Shown piece by piece: positions 16,424 to 25,139 of a stretch of 64,000 nucleotides of DNA (position 1 is its first letter; every line of letters begins with the position of its first letter). The position numbers and the translations under genes were made by a program. This DNA comes from Candidatus Hydrogenedentota bacterium. Its GTDB lineage: Bacteria; Hydrogenedentota; Hydrogenedentia; Hydrogenedentales; JAGMZX01. The stretch is taken from positions 62,001 through 126,000 of the forward strand of contig JAKQEQ010000192.1 of NCBI GenBank assembly GCA_029556545.1, given 5' to 3'. The notes beneath the pieces were generated by a model, which did no database searches, was not told the DNA's origin, and saw nothing but the letters and a program-made list of their open reading frames with translations.

Positions 16424-16831
16424 CTACGATGCCTCATCTTCAGTCAACACCGACCGCGGCCACGCAACGGTCGCGTTCGCCCAACCGAGTAAGCGGGACA
16501 CATCGAGTGATTCCGGCAAACCCCATTCCTCGACTTCATAGCGAAACAGGGTCCCAAAGGGCGTGAGATAGAACAGATCATCAGAGTCCGGTGGTAATGG
16601 CAAGTCCGCCTGAAACACGAGCTTAATTAGCGCCGCTATATCATGGGTAAACGGGTAACGAACGCCCTGTCGCATCAGCACCGATTTCAGCGATTTCTCC
16701 ACGGCCTGCTGCGCGTGGAAACCAATGTTCCATATGGAGGCTGCGGGACTGTTGGCGAGGCACGAAGCGGCATAGCGGTCTTCGTCCGCCTTCCGGAGCA
16801 GGCGCAGCGCTTGGACCCTCATCTCATCCAT
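16424..16831 (-). CDS. HEPN-domain protein, probable toxin of a HEPN/MNT pair
   Basis: A 135-aa all-helical protein of the HEPN (PF05168-type) family. A helix with FHAQQAVEKSLKSVLM is followed by the signature R-x4-H in GVRYPFTHD, the proposed ribonuclease centre. In well-studied HepT toxins the motif continues as HxY, and the Tyr is AMPylated by the partner; here that place is Ile, so silencing may work differently. The gene is the second of a two-gene minus-strand operon and overlaps the nucleotidyltransferase gene by eight bases. It may instead be a small-molecule-binding HEPN protein rather than a toxin. Confidence 0.82.
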   Translation of the reverse strand: MDEMRVQALRLLRKADEDRYAASCLANSPAASIWNIGFHAQQAVEKSLKSVLMRQGVRYPFTHDIAALIKLVFQADLPLPPDSDDLFYLTPFGTLFRYEVEEWGLPESLDVSRLLGWANATVAWPRSVLTEDEAS

Positions 16832-17144
16832 ACACGCGCCCGCCGGTAGCCGCTTCGAACGCGAGCGTGTTGGGTATGCCCTCGCATCGCCGAAATTGGG
16901 CCTCGTCCGTCACGACGAGGTCCACCGGCTGCACGTCATCTCCGAAGACCGCCTCCACCGCTTTTCGGAGCCGGAATATCTCCGCGAACCGGTCCTTGAT
17001 TGCGGGCTCGACCACAAGAAAATCCAAGTCGCTGTCCGGGCGGGCCGTCCCCCTGGCGCATGACCCGAACAGGATCACGCGTGAACCTCGGGGGGCGGCG
17101 TCGAGCAACGCCTTCGCCGCCGCATCCGCAATATCGCCATTCAT
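16824..17144 (-). CDS. Minimal nucleotidyltransferase (MNT), partner of the HEPN protein
   Basis: A 106-aa protein with the Pol-beta nucleotidyltransferase motif GSCARGTARPDSDLDFLVV (both metal-binding Asp of the SDLD block) and a third acidic position in QPVDLVV. In MNT/HEPN pairs this enzyme AMPylates or otherwise neutralises the HEPN toxin. The start is the ATG ending at 17144, eight bases from a strong TTGGAGG. A much longer open frame continues upstream to 19748, but it is antisense to the GH2 gene and is not coding. It is the first gene of the pair and is divergent from the glycosidase. Confidence 0.87.
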   Translation of the reverse strand: MNGDIADAAAKALLDAAPRGSRVILFGSCARGTARPDSDLDFLVVEPAIKDRFAEIFRLRKAVEAVFGDDVQPVDLVVTDEAQFRRCEGIPNTLAFEAATGGRVYG

Positions 17145-17270
17145 CTTCCGTACCTCCAAGTGTTCTATCGTACCCTTGCGGATGGCGCGTTTTCCAAGGC
17201 GCGTTTTCCGCTTCGGATGCGTGCTGTGGTACTCTTTCCGCGCTGTTAATCGGAATTCGAGGGAAGCAAC

Positions 17271-19994
17271 ATGATTATGAACGTTTTGCGCCGGTTTCTT
17301 CCGGTCCTGGTTGGTTGCGCGGTATCGCAAGTCGGATACGGAGCGGACCTGCCCGCGCGCGTCCCGCTGGCGGCGGGCTGGCACCTGCAATCGGGCGGCG
17401 CGGTGGCCGCGCCGGATGAGCGGGTAGCCGCGCCGGGCTTCGACGTGGCGAACTGGTACACGACGGACGTGCCGCGAACGGTCCTCGCGGCGCTCGTGGA
17501 CAACGGGGTCTACCCCGACCCGTATTACGGCCTGAATCTCAAGCGGATTCCCGGCTATCGCGACGACTCGCTTCTTGCGATTCCGAAGGACAGCCCGTTT
17601 CGCGGCGCATGGTGGTATCGCGCGGAGTTCACGGTTCCCGCCGAATACGCAGGCCGTTACGTCACGCTGCATCTGGACGGGATCAACTACCGGGCGGATG
17701 TGTGGCTGAACGGCGAGCGTATCGCAACGGAGCGGGACGTGGTGGGAATGTTCCGCCGGTTCTCGTTTCCCGTCGGCAAGAGGCTGCGCTTCGACGCGCC
17801 CAACGTGCTCGCCCTGAAGGTGACGGGGCCGGGCCAGCTCGAAGACCGCGATTACAAGACCAAGCAGATCGAGGCCACGACCGGCTGGGACGACCATAAC
17901 CCCTGGCCGCCGGACCTCAACGCGGGCGTCTGGGAAGACGTCTACTTGAAGGTCCACGGCCCGATCACCGTGGCGCATCCGTACATCGAGACGGATCTCG
18001 AGCTGCCGTCGCTCGCGACGGCGCGGCTGACGGCGTCGGCCTATGTCACGAATCATGCGGAAGAGCCGGTGTACGGGGAATTGAAGGTGGCCATCGGGGA
18101 CATCACGGCGCTTGCGGAAGTGGCGCTCGGCCCGGGCGAGACGCGGGAGATCGTGCTCACGCCGGAGACGCACCCGGCGCTCGTGCTCGAGAGACCGCGC
18201 ATCTGGTGGCCGGTGCATCTCGGCACGCCGGAACTCTATGACGCGGCATTCTCCGTGAAGGTCAACGGCGTGGTTTCGGACCACGCGGACGTGAGCTTCG
18301 GCGTGCGCGAGGTCAACACATACATGAACGAGGAAGACTGGCGGGTCTATGAGATCAACGGGCGGCGTGTGCTCATCCGGGGCGGGGCCTGGATGACGGC
18401 GGACATGCTGCTGCGCCTGACGCCGGACCGATACGAGGCACTGGTGCGCTACGCGCGCGACGCGGGCATGAACATGCTGCGGTCCGAGGGCTTCTCGATC
18501 CGCGAGACGAACGAGTTCTACGACCTGTGCGACCGCTACGGCGTTATGGTGACCCAGCAGATTTTCGGCAGGAGCATCCCGGATGAGAAGCTGGCGCTGG
18601 CCTGCATCGACGACATGATGCTGCGCATTCGACCCCACGCGAGCCTGGTCCATTTTCTCGGCCATGACGAAACCTATCCCACGGAAAGCCTCGACGCCGG
18701 GTATCAGGAGCTTATCGCGCGCCACCGCCTGCGCCGCACCTACCAGCCGCACTCGGGCACGTTCTACGTGCCGGAACGATCCCGCACCGGCGGCACGCGC
18801 ACCGGCACGCGCGAACTGTGGACCTACGCCTCGCCCGAACACTATTACCGCCGCACCTTCGATGGCGCGTGGGGTTTCGCGCAGTCCGGCGGCATCGGCG
18901 GCATCGTGGCGCATCAGGACAGCATCCCCGCCATGATGCCCGAGGACCAGCTGTGGCCCGCGCTCGATACGGAGGCGTGGTCGTTCCACAGCGTAACCCA
19001 GGGCGGCGAGTACTTCGACGCCTTCCGCGAACGCATGAACGCAGCCTATGGCGCGCCCGCGGACCTCGATGATTTCTGCCGGAAGGCGTATGCGATGAAT
19101 TACAACGGCGCGCGGGGGATGTTCGAGGCTTACGCACGCAACAAGTACAAGGCCTCGGGCATCACGACGTGGAAGTACAACACGGCGTGGCCGGCCGCGA
19201 TTTCGTGGCAGTACGTGGATTGGTATCTCCGGCCCACGGCGGCCTACTTCGGCGCGAAGAAAGCCTGCGAGCCAGTCCACGCGCAGTTCGCCTACGACGA
19301 TCGCGGGGTCTGGGTCGTGAACACGCACGGTAGGCCGTACACCGGGCTGACGGTCGAAGCGAAGGTATACGGTTTCGCGAGCGTGGCGGCGAATTCGAGT
19401 CGGCGCACGAACGAGGGGGTTGTTCCCGTTTTTCATAACAAAGCAACGGTGGACGTCGATGCGGACGGCAAGACGCTCGCATTTACGATCCCGGGCCCGG
19501 AAGGCTTTAGCGAGACCCATTTTCTGAAGCTCGAATTGCGGGACACGGCTGGCGCGCTGGTGTCGAATAATTTCTACTGGCTTTCGACGACACCGGACAT
19601 CCCCGGCACGAACGGCCATAACTTGAAGGGCATCTTCTGGACCAAGCCGAAGTCGCGCGCCGTCTTTACGCGGCTGAACGATCTGCCGCCCGCGACGGTG
19701 CGGGCCACGTGGCGCGTCGCGTCCGAAGGCGGCATGGCGAGCGGACACGTAACAATCGAGAACACGAGCGCGGTGCTAGCGTTTCTCGTGCAACTTGACG
19801 TCGTCGCCGGTGAGGGCGGCACATCTATCGCGCCCGCGTACTGGTCGGACAACTACTTCAGTCTGCTGCCGGGAGAGCGCCGCGAGGTTGCGGTCGAGGC
19901 GTCGGCCTCCGCGCTCCGCGCGACGCAGCCTATCCTGCGGGTACGCGGCTGGAACGTTCCCGAGGCGACGCATGCGGTTCAGGCACGGGAATGA
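17271..19994 (+). CDS. Secreted glycoside hydrolase family 2 protein (exo-glucosaminidase/mannosidase type), nucleophile Glu not found
   Basis: A 907-aa protein with a signal peptide (MNVLRRFLPVLVGCAVSQVGYG). The GH2 sandwich (RGAWWYRAEFTVP, NYRADVWLNGERIA), the Ig-like domain and a TIM barrel (NGRRVLIRGGAWMTADMLLR) follow, then two C-terminal beta domains, as in CsxA-type enzymes. The general acid is plausibly Asp466 in LGHDETYP. Where CsxA relatives have FNSE with the nucleophile Glu, this protein reads GFAQSGG (Ser539), 73 residues after the Asp, close to the 72 in CsxA. It may be inactive or use another residue. Six bases separate it from the antiporter gene. Confidence 0.85.
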   Translation: MIMNVLRRFLPVLVGCAVSQVGYGADLPARVPLAAGWHLQSGGAVAAPDERVAAPGFDVANWYTTDVPRTVLAALVDNGVYPDPYYGLNLKRIPGYRDDSLLAIPKDSPFRGAWWYRAEFTVPAEYAGRYVTLHLDGINYRADVWLNGERIATERDVVGMFRRFSFPVGKRLRFDAPNVLALKVTGPGQLEDRDYKTKQIEATTGWDDHNPWPPDLNAGVWEDVYLKVHGPITVAHPYIETDLELPSLATARLTASAYVTNHAEEPVYGELKVAIGDITALAEVALGPGETREIVLTPETHPALVLERPRIWWPVHLGTPELYDAAFSVKVNGVVSDHADVSFGVREVNTYMNEEDWRVYEINGRRVLIRGGAWMTADMLLRLTPDRYEALVRYARDAGMNMLRSEGFSIRETNEFYDLCDRYGVMVTQQIFGRSIPDEKLALACIDDMMLRIRPHASLVHFLGHDETYPTESLDAGYQELIARHRLRRTYQPHSGTFYVPERSRTGGTRTGTRELWTYASPEHYYRRTFDGAWGFAQSGGIGGIVAHQDSIPAMMPEDQLWPALDTEAWSFHSVTQGGEYFDAFRERMNAAYGAPADLDDFCRKAYAMNYNGARGMFEAYARNKYKASGITTWKYNTAWPAAISWQYVDWYLRPTAAYFGAKKACEPVHAQFAYDDRGVWVVNTHGRPYTGLTVEAKVYGFASVAANSSRRTNEGVVPVFHNKATVDVDADGKTLAFTIPGPEGFSETHFLKLELRDTAGALVSNNFYWLSTTPDIPGTNGHNLKGIFWTKPKSRAVFTRLNDLPPATVRATWRVASEGGMASGHVTIENTSAVLAFLVQLDVVAGEGGTSIAPAYWSDNYFSLLPGERREVAVEASASALRATQPILRVRGWNVPEATHAVQARE

Positions 19995-20000
19995 TCGGCA

Positions 20001-22019
20001 ATGACTGAAACCGCATTGCTGCAAGAAGGCGTCGCCATTTTCGGTATCGCCTTGCTTGTAGGCTGGGTGTTTCGCCGGTTAAAGGCACCCACGATTCTCG
20101 GCTTCCTGTTCGCGGGCCTCTTGATAGGCCCCAACACGCTCGGTTGGATATCCGAGGAAGGCGTGGCGCGCTTCGCCGAACTCGGTCTGGTGCTGCTCCT
20201 GTTCAGTATCGGGATCGAGTTGTCGGCGGCGACCATGTTCCGCACGGGCTCGCGCATCCTGCTGTCGAGCATCGGCCAGGTTGTCGGCACGGTGCTTCTC
20301 GCGTTTCCCGTCTTCTGGGCCATCGGTTTCGCGCCCGGCGCGGCGCTCGTGCTCGGGGCGGCGGTCGCGCCCAGCAGTTCCCCCATCGCGCTGAAGCAGT
20401 TGAGCGACCGTGGCGAAGCGGGCACATCCATCGGCGGCGTTCTGACCGGCATGCAATTGCTGCAGGACATGTGCGTCATCCTGTTCATGGTCTTTCTGCC
20501 GCTCTTCGCGCAAGGCGATGGCTCGCGGCCAACCATGTCGATATACGCTATCCCGGCGTTGGTGCTCTTCGGGGCGCTGCTTCCCGTCGGTCGGGTGGTG
20601 CTGCCACGCATCATCGACGTGTTCGTCCGCTTCGGCGGGCGCGAACTGTTGGCGCTTTTCGCCGTACTCATGGCGCTCGGCGGCGCTTGGCTCGCGTCGC
20701 TGACGGGCTGGCCGGTGGCGTTGGGCGCGTGCATCGCCGGGCTGGTTCTGGCCAGCGCCGACGTGCGCCATCAGGTACTCGCCGAAATCACACCGCTGCG
20801 GGATATTTTCAACGCCCTTTTCTTCGTGTCGATGGGCATGTTGGTGGATACGACGCTATTCATCACGCACCTGCACTGGTTTTGTCTTGCGGTCGCGGCC
20901 ACCGTCTTGCTGAAGCCCGCCGTGGCCGCGATCTCCGTGGTCGCCACCGGGTGGCCGTCGCGCGTCGGCATCCACGTCGGTATCGGGCTGTGCACGGTGA
21001 GCGAGGTGGGGTACGTGCTCGCACACGAGGCCATGCGGCTCGGCCTGATTTCCGGGGAGTGGCTCGACGTATTCACCACCTACATCGTGGGCACGATGAT
21101 GGTCGGGGCGGCCGCTTTTCCCGCAGCGGGCACGATTTCGCGCGTCCTGTCGGCGCGCATCAGGCGCGCCGCGGAAGGCACGGAGCCGTCCGACACGCGG
21201 GCCGACGAGGCGCCTCAGGGGCACGTTATTCTCGTGGGCTGCGGGCAGAACGGCGAAACGTTGGCGCGCGTACTGAAATCGACCCGGATTCCGTTCCTAC
21301 TGATTGATATCAATCCCAGCCGCATTCGGCAGGCGCAGACCGACCATATGCCCGGACTTGTGGGCGACGCGACGCGCATGTCCATTCTCGAACACGCGGG
21401 TCTGGCGGAAGCGCGCGCGCTCGTCGTCGCCATCAATGATCCCGAGTCCACGCGGCGCATCGTCGCGCAGGCGCGGTCGCGGCGCGCGGACCTCTATATC
21501 ATCGCGCGAACGCGGGCGGTCCAGGAGATCGACCGCCTCACCACCTTGGGCGCGAACCTGGTGGTCTCGACCAATTTCGAGGCGTCCATCGAGATTTTCG
21601 CGCGGGTGCTGCGCGAATTCGGCATCCCCGGCAACATTGTCGAGGCGCAAATCGCCTCGGCGCGCGCGAAGGGTTATGGCCTGTTGCGCGGCGAGCAGGG
21701 CGGGCGCATCGCCTACATGGACGAATTGCTCAAGGTGCTTCAGACCACCGTCATCCAGAGCATCTTCCTCGCGGAGGCAAGCCCCGCCGCGCGCCAGACC
21801 ATCGCCGCGCTCAACCTGCGCGCGCGCACCGGCGTAACCATCATCGCCGTCGTGCGCGACGGCAAACCGACGACGAATCCGCCCGCCGCCTTTCGTCTCG
21901 AATCGGGCGATGTCCTTGTGCTGGTCGGCGCGCACGCGGAACTCGATGAGGCACGTAAATTGTTGGAAGTTGCCCCCGCGACGGAGGAACAAGCCCCTCC
22001 GGACGATGTCGTCCCGTAA
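20001..22019 (+). CDS. Kef/CPA2-type cation:proton antiporter with RCK (TrkA-N and TrkA-C) domains
   Basis: A 672-aa monovalent cation/proton antiporter. About 13 transmembrane helices (residues 1-385) include LLLFSIGIEL, APSSSPIALKQL and the LLQD segment that carries a conserved Asp. A cytosolic Rossmann RCK domain follows (HVILVGCGQNGETLARVL, then DINPSRI and GDATRMSILEHA). The last 90 residues form a TrkA-C domain. Such proteins move K+ or Na+ against H+ and are gated by nucleotides or thiols bound to RCK. It directly follows the GH2 gene, though a functional link is unlikely. Only the ion specificity is uncertain. Confidence 0.92.
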   Translation: MTETALLQEGVAIFGIALLVGWVFRRLKAPTILGFLFAGLLIGPNTLGWISEEGVARFAELGLVLLLFSIGIELSAATMFRTGSRILLSSIGQVVGTVLLAFPVFWAIGFAPGAALVLGAAVAPSSSPIALKQLSDRGEAGTSIGGVLTGMQLLQDMCVILFMVFLPLFAQGDGSRPTMSIYAIPALVLFGALLPVGRVVLPRIIDVFVRFGGRELLALFAVLMALGGAWLASLTGWPVALGACIAGLVLASADVRHQVLAEITPLRDIFNALFFVSMGMLVDTTLFITHLHWFCLAVAATVLLKPAVAAISVVATGWPSRVGIHVGIGLCTVSEVGYVLAHEAMRLGLISGEWLDVFTTYIVGTMMVGAAAFPAAGTISRVLSARIRRAAEGTEPSDTRADEAPQGHVILVGCGQNGETLARVLKSTRIPFLLIDINPSRIRQAQTDHMPGLVGDATRMSILEHAGLAEARALVVAINDPESTRRIVAQARSRRADLYIIARTRAVQEIDRLTTLGANLVVSTNFEASIEIFARVLREFGIPGNIVEAQIASARAKGYGLLRGEQGGRIAYMDELLKVLQTTVIQSIFLAEASPAARQTIAALNLRARTGVTIIAVVRDGKPTTNPPAAFRLESGDVLVLVGAHAELDEARKLLEVAPATEEQAPPDDVVP

Positions 22020-22060
22020 CTCTGGCGTGTTCTCGTGGCCTCGATCACGGACGTCCTCTT

Positions 22061-22093
22061 TCCTCGCCCCAAAGGAGAGGGTCGGAGTGAGGG
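22061..22093 (+). repeat. Palindromic 'CCTCGCCCC...GAGAGGGTCGG.GTGAGGG' repeat
   Basis: One of several copies of a widespread intergenic palindrome (others at 22158-22192, 48083-48121, 54369-54459). It lies just downstream of the antiporter gene. Confidence 0.65.
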
Positions 22094-22105
22094 CTTAAAA
22101 GGGGA

Positions 22106-22152
22106 GACCTTCGGTCGGGACGGTGGCGCGGTCAGGAGACCGGCCACAACAA
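22106..22152 (+). repeat. Dispersed intergenic repeat, family B (short form)
   Basis: GACCTTCGGTCGGGACGGTGGCGCGGTC is followed directly by AGGAGACCGGCCACAACAAG. Compared with the copies at 16302 and 46365 the middle about 35 bases are missing, so the two conserved blocks are adjacent. It is flanked on both sides by GAGAGGG-type palindromes. Confidence 0.65.
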
Positions 22153-22157
22153 GCTTA

Positions 22158-22192
22158 CTCCCTCTCCCCGAGGGAGAGGGTCGGGGTGAGGG
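22158..22192 (+). repeat. Palindromic 'CCCTCTCCCC-GAGGGAGAGGG' repeat
   Basis: CTCCCTCTCCCCGAGGGAGAGGG with the tail TCGGGGTGAGGG. It is a near-perfect hairpin between the convergent antiporter and O-antigen genes and might also act as a bidirectional transcription barrier. Confidence 0.65.
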
Positions 22193-22238
22193 TTCCAGAA
22201 CACGGACGAGACGCCCTCACCGTGAAGCGCCGCCGGCG

Positions 22239-25139
22239 TTAGAAGGGCAACCCAAGGCGGATACGTTCATCTTGGATGGCCAAGGCGCGTTTACGGTGGA
22301 CCTTGCTCTCTTCGACGTAGCGTTTGCCTTTTTCCGCGCGGCCATCTGCAATCAGGAGATTGCCGTACGATTCAAGAGCGTTAGCAAGGTCCCAATGGGT
22401 TCCCGGCGAGGCTTCCGGCCGGAAACGCTGCGCCATGCGGAACTGCTCGATGCCTTGTTCGAAGAAGCTGTCGCGCGCCTCGGCCGAGGCCGCGTATCCT
22501 TGGTGCCAGAGCCCCAGACCGTATCGCGTTCTGAATTCGGCGCGCCGCGGGCTGCGGGCCACGGCCTGCTCGGCCCACTTGGTATATTCGAGCATATATC
22601 GCCGGCAGCGGTTCATCTCCTCGCCGCCGAAGGTCACTTTGACCAGCATGTCGTACCAATCGAGAATGTGCGCGGCGAGTTCCGGTCGATGCGGAAACAT
22701 GCGGTCCAGTCTTTCGAGTTCCCGAATCCAGACTTCCGCCGCGTCCGTCGCGGTGTGCATCGCGGCCCACGGCTTCTTATCGAACCATATCCAGGTATCG
22801 CGTTGCAGCGGATCGCCGGGCAGCAGCCGACGCCACCCCCCGCCCGGCGTTCGTGTCGCCAAAGTCCCGAATCGTTCGAGGGTCTGGCGAATTTCTTCAA
22901 GTGCGGCGCGCTTTTCGAGCCCCGGCTGCAGCAACGAGAGCACATTGGGCAGCGGCGCGCCCGGGGCCCGTTTCGCGGGCTGCGTTCCCTCGCGCCGGGC
23001 CTGTTCACGGGCCATGCCGTACTCGAACAATTCGGTGAGGCACACCCTCCCGGTATCTAGATGGCGATTCAGCCGGTCCTGACTGGCTACATTGATCCAG
23101 TTCCCGCTGATTGCGCGATGCTGCCGATAGGCGCGCAGGCTCATGCCCGCGACAAGAGCTCCGCCGACCAGCAGCGCGAGCACGAGCACCTGGTGCGCGG
23201 TCCGCGAATCGCCGCGTTGCGTTTCAGGTTCCGCAGCGGCGGCCCATGCGTAGAACAGGCCGGAGACCAGGTAAATGTAGAACACGAGCGAAGTGTTGTA
23301 GAAATTGAAATCCACCAGGGCGTGGATCAGAAACGCCAGCGGACCGGCGTACAGCCCCGCGAGCATCCACCGCGTCGCCGCGTGCCGCTCACGCAGGAGC
23401 CGTCGCACTCCCCATATCGTGAAATAACCCCAGAATGCCGTGAACGCGAGAAAACCGAAGACGCCTGTCTCACACAACGCCTGCAAATAGTCATTGTGTG
23501 CCGTCTGTACGTCGCCCGCGTCCACCGTCTGATACGTCGGGTAGGCCACGCCGAAATTGCCCCAGCCGACGCCCGTGAACAGGTTGTCCGCCGCCATGCG
23601 CAAGCCCACTTTCCAGTACGTGCCGCGCAACGCGAACGAGGCCGGGTCCAGCATGTCCTTCATCGTGAGATTCGCGCCTTGTTCGAGCAGTTCCCGATGC
23701 GGCGCGGGCAGTTCCGGCTGTGCGGCGGCTGTCACCTCGCCGGTATTCGCCTCGGGCGATCCGCCTTCCTGCGCGACCGCCGCAATGCCGAAGCCCGACG
23801 CAACAGCCAAGGCACAGGCGACCACACTTAAGGCCGCAGCCGCGCGCGCCATGGAACCGGCCCAGCGCGGCCCACGCCACGCGGTCCATAAGATGACCGC
23901 AGTCGCGATTGTCACCAGAATCAGCGCGAGCATGGCGCCGCGCGAGAAGGTCAACACGAGCCCAATGGTTTGCGCCACCACGAGGCAGAGGAAGAAATAA
24001 GCGGCGAGACCGTGCATCGCGGGCCGGATGCCCCGCGCGACGGCGTAGCGGTACGCCACAAAGCCATGCACCACACCCACCAGCACCGCACCGCCGAAGG
24101 CCAGGCCGAACATGAACGCTATGTCCATCTGGATGAATGCGAGCATGACGTACAGCCCGGTGAGGTAGAGGCTGATAAGCAGGGCAATAACTAGGACGAC
24201 AAGTGCGAACCGGAACGCGGCCACGCGCGAGGGCGTGCCCGTTTGCGCTCGCGCCTCCTCGTTATGACGCAGGATACCGTGCAGCGCCGCGCCGATGCTC
24301 AACGGAATGCCGAGGATCAGAAACGCGCCCAGGGCGTTCGGGAAGAGCATGGTACCGAAGGCGCGGTTGATATTCAGTCGCCGCAGCAATTCGGGCGTCG
24401 GCTCGGTGACGCCGAAGAACTGGTACAAGATGCGCGGGTCTTGCAGTATCTGCTGGCGGGTATATTCGAACACGAATTTGTACTGGATGAAGGCGTAGAC
24501 GGCGTGGCACAGTTCGCCCGCGACGAACCCGCCGATCACGACCGCTATGGCCCCGCGCGATCGCAGAGCGTTTGTGGCAAGCAGGAACAGCGCCAGAAAT
24601 CCCGACCACTGCACGATGCGGTGATACGTGGTATCGAACTGGTAACTTGCGAAGGAGGTCATCACACCGATTATGAGATACCCCCCCAGCAGGGCAAGCG
24701 GGACGCCGAACCGGATGCGCCCGCCGCGCATAAGCACGCGCACGCCCCATAAGACAAAAAGGAACAGTATCGAGCACGTGAAGTAGGCCTCATCGCCGGG
24801 ATACGTCAACCCGTCGAGCCAATGCCGAAGAAACGCGAGCACCGCCAAGCCGAAAGCGGGATGGACCGCGCCCGAACCCGCCACCATTACAAGGCACCCG
24901 CCCACAACCAGGGCACCGGTGTCCACGCGCGCGAGCAGCGCGGACCCGGGGAAGTAGAATTTCAGCAGCAGCGCAAGAAAAACCATGATCGCGAGCGCGC
25001 CGATTGCGCTCAAGGCCACGTACAGCGCACGCGGCGAGGGAAAGTCCGCGCCCAAGCCAAGTTCCGCGACGGCGGGCATCGGCGTTTCAGGGACGTTGTT
25101 GGAAGGCGCGGCCCGCGGCCCGCCGCGTTTACGATTCAC
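22239..25139 (-). CDS. O-antigen polymerase/ligase-like membrane protein (Wzy/WaaL family) with C-terminal helical-repeat domain
   Basis: A 966-aa protein. About 12-14 transmembrane helices include the Wzy_C loop with GVGWGNFGVAYPTYQTV and AHNDYLQALCETGVFG, as in O-antigen ligases and polymerases. Roughly 250 hydrophilic helical C-terminal residues resemble TPR units. The start is GTG at 25139: GGGGAGG lies nine bases before it and it overlaps the upstream stop as GTGA. A longer frame to 25811 overlaps the upstream gene and is spurious. It would polymerise or transfer lipid-linked glycan in the inner membrane, following the WecA-like and GT4 steps encoded upstream. Polymerase versus ligase cannot be decided. 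Confidence 0.87.
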   Translation of the reverse strand: MNRKRGGPRAAPSNNVPETPMPAVAELGLGADFPSPRALYVALSAIGALAIMVFLALLLKFYFPGSALLARVDTGALVVGGCLVMVAGSGAVHPAFGLAVLAFLRHWLDGLTYPGDEAYFTCSILFLFVLWGVRVLMRGGRIRFGVPLALLGGYLIIGVMTSFASYQFDTTYHRIVQWSGFLALFLLATNALRSRGAIAVVIGGFVAGELCHAVYAFIQYKFVFEYTRQQILQDPRILYQFFGVTEPTPELLRRLNINRAFGTMLFPNALGAFLILGIPLSIGAALHGILRHNEEARAQTGTPSRVAAFRFALVVLVIALLISLYLTGLYVMLAFIQMDIAFMFGLAFGGAVLVGVVHGFVAYRYAVARGIRPAMHGLAAYFFLCLVVAQTIGLVLTFSRGAMLALILVTIATAVILWTAWRGPRWAGSMARAAAALSVVACALAVASGFGIAAVAQEGGSPEANTGEVTAAAQPELPAPHRELLEQGANLTMKDMLDPASFALRGTYWKVGLRMAADNLFTGVGWGNFGVAYPTYQTVDAGDVQTAHNDYLQALCETGVFGFLAFTAFWGYFTIWGVRRLLRERHAATRWMLAGLYAGPLAFLIHALVDFNFYNTSLVFYIYLVSGLFYAWAAAAEPETQRGDSRTAHQVLVLALLVGGALVAGMSLRAYRQHRAISGNWINVASQDRLNRHLDTGRVCLTELFEYGMAREQARREGTQPAKRAPGAPLPNVLSLLQPGLEKRAALEEIRQTLERFGTLATRTPGGGWRRLLPGDPLQRDTWIWFDKKPWAAMHTATDAAEVWIRELERLDRMFPHRPELAAHILDWYDMLVKVTFGGEEMNRCRRYMLEYTKWAEQAVARSPRRAEFRTRYGLGLWHQGYAASAEARDSFFEQGIEQFRMAQRFRPEASPGTHWDLANALESYGNLLIADGRAEKGKRYVEESKVHRKRALAIQDERIRLGLPF

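Noticed and set aside
17145-19748. A 2.6-kb minus-strand open frame antisense to the GH2 gene, continuous with the MNT gene
   Set aside because: Its residue composition (Arg/His/Val/Ala rich) is that of a GC-rich antisense shadow, the plus strand encodes a clear GH2 protein, and a strong ribosome site marks the true MNT start at 17144.
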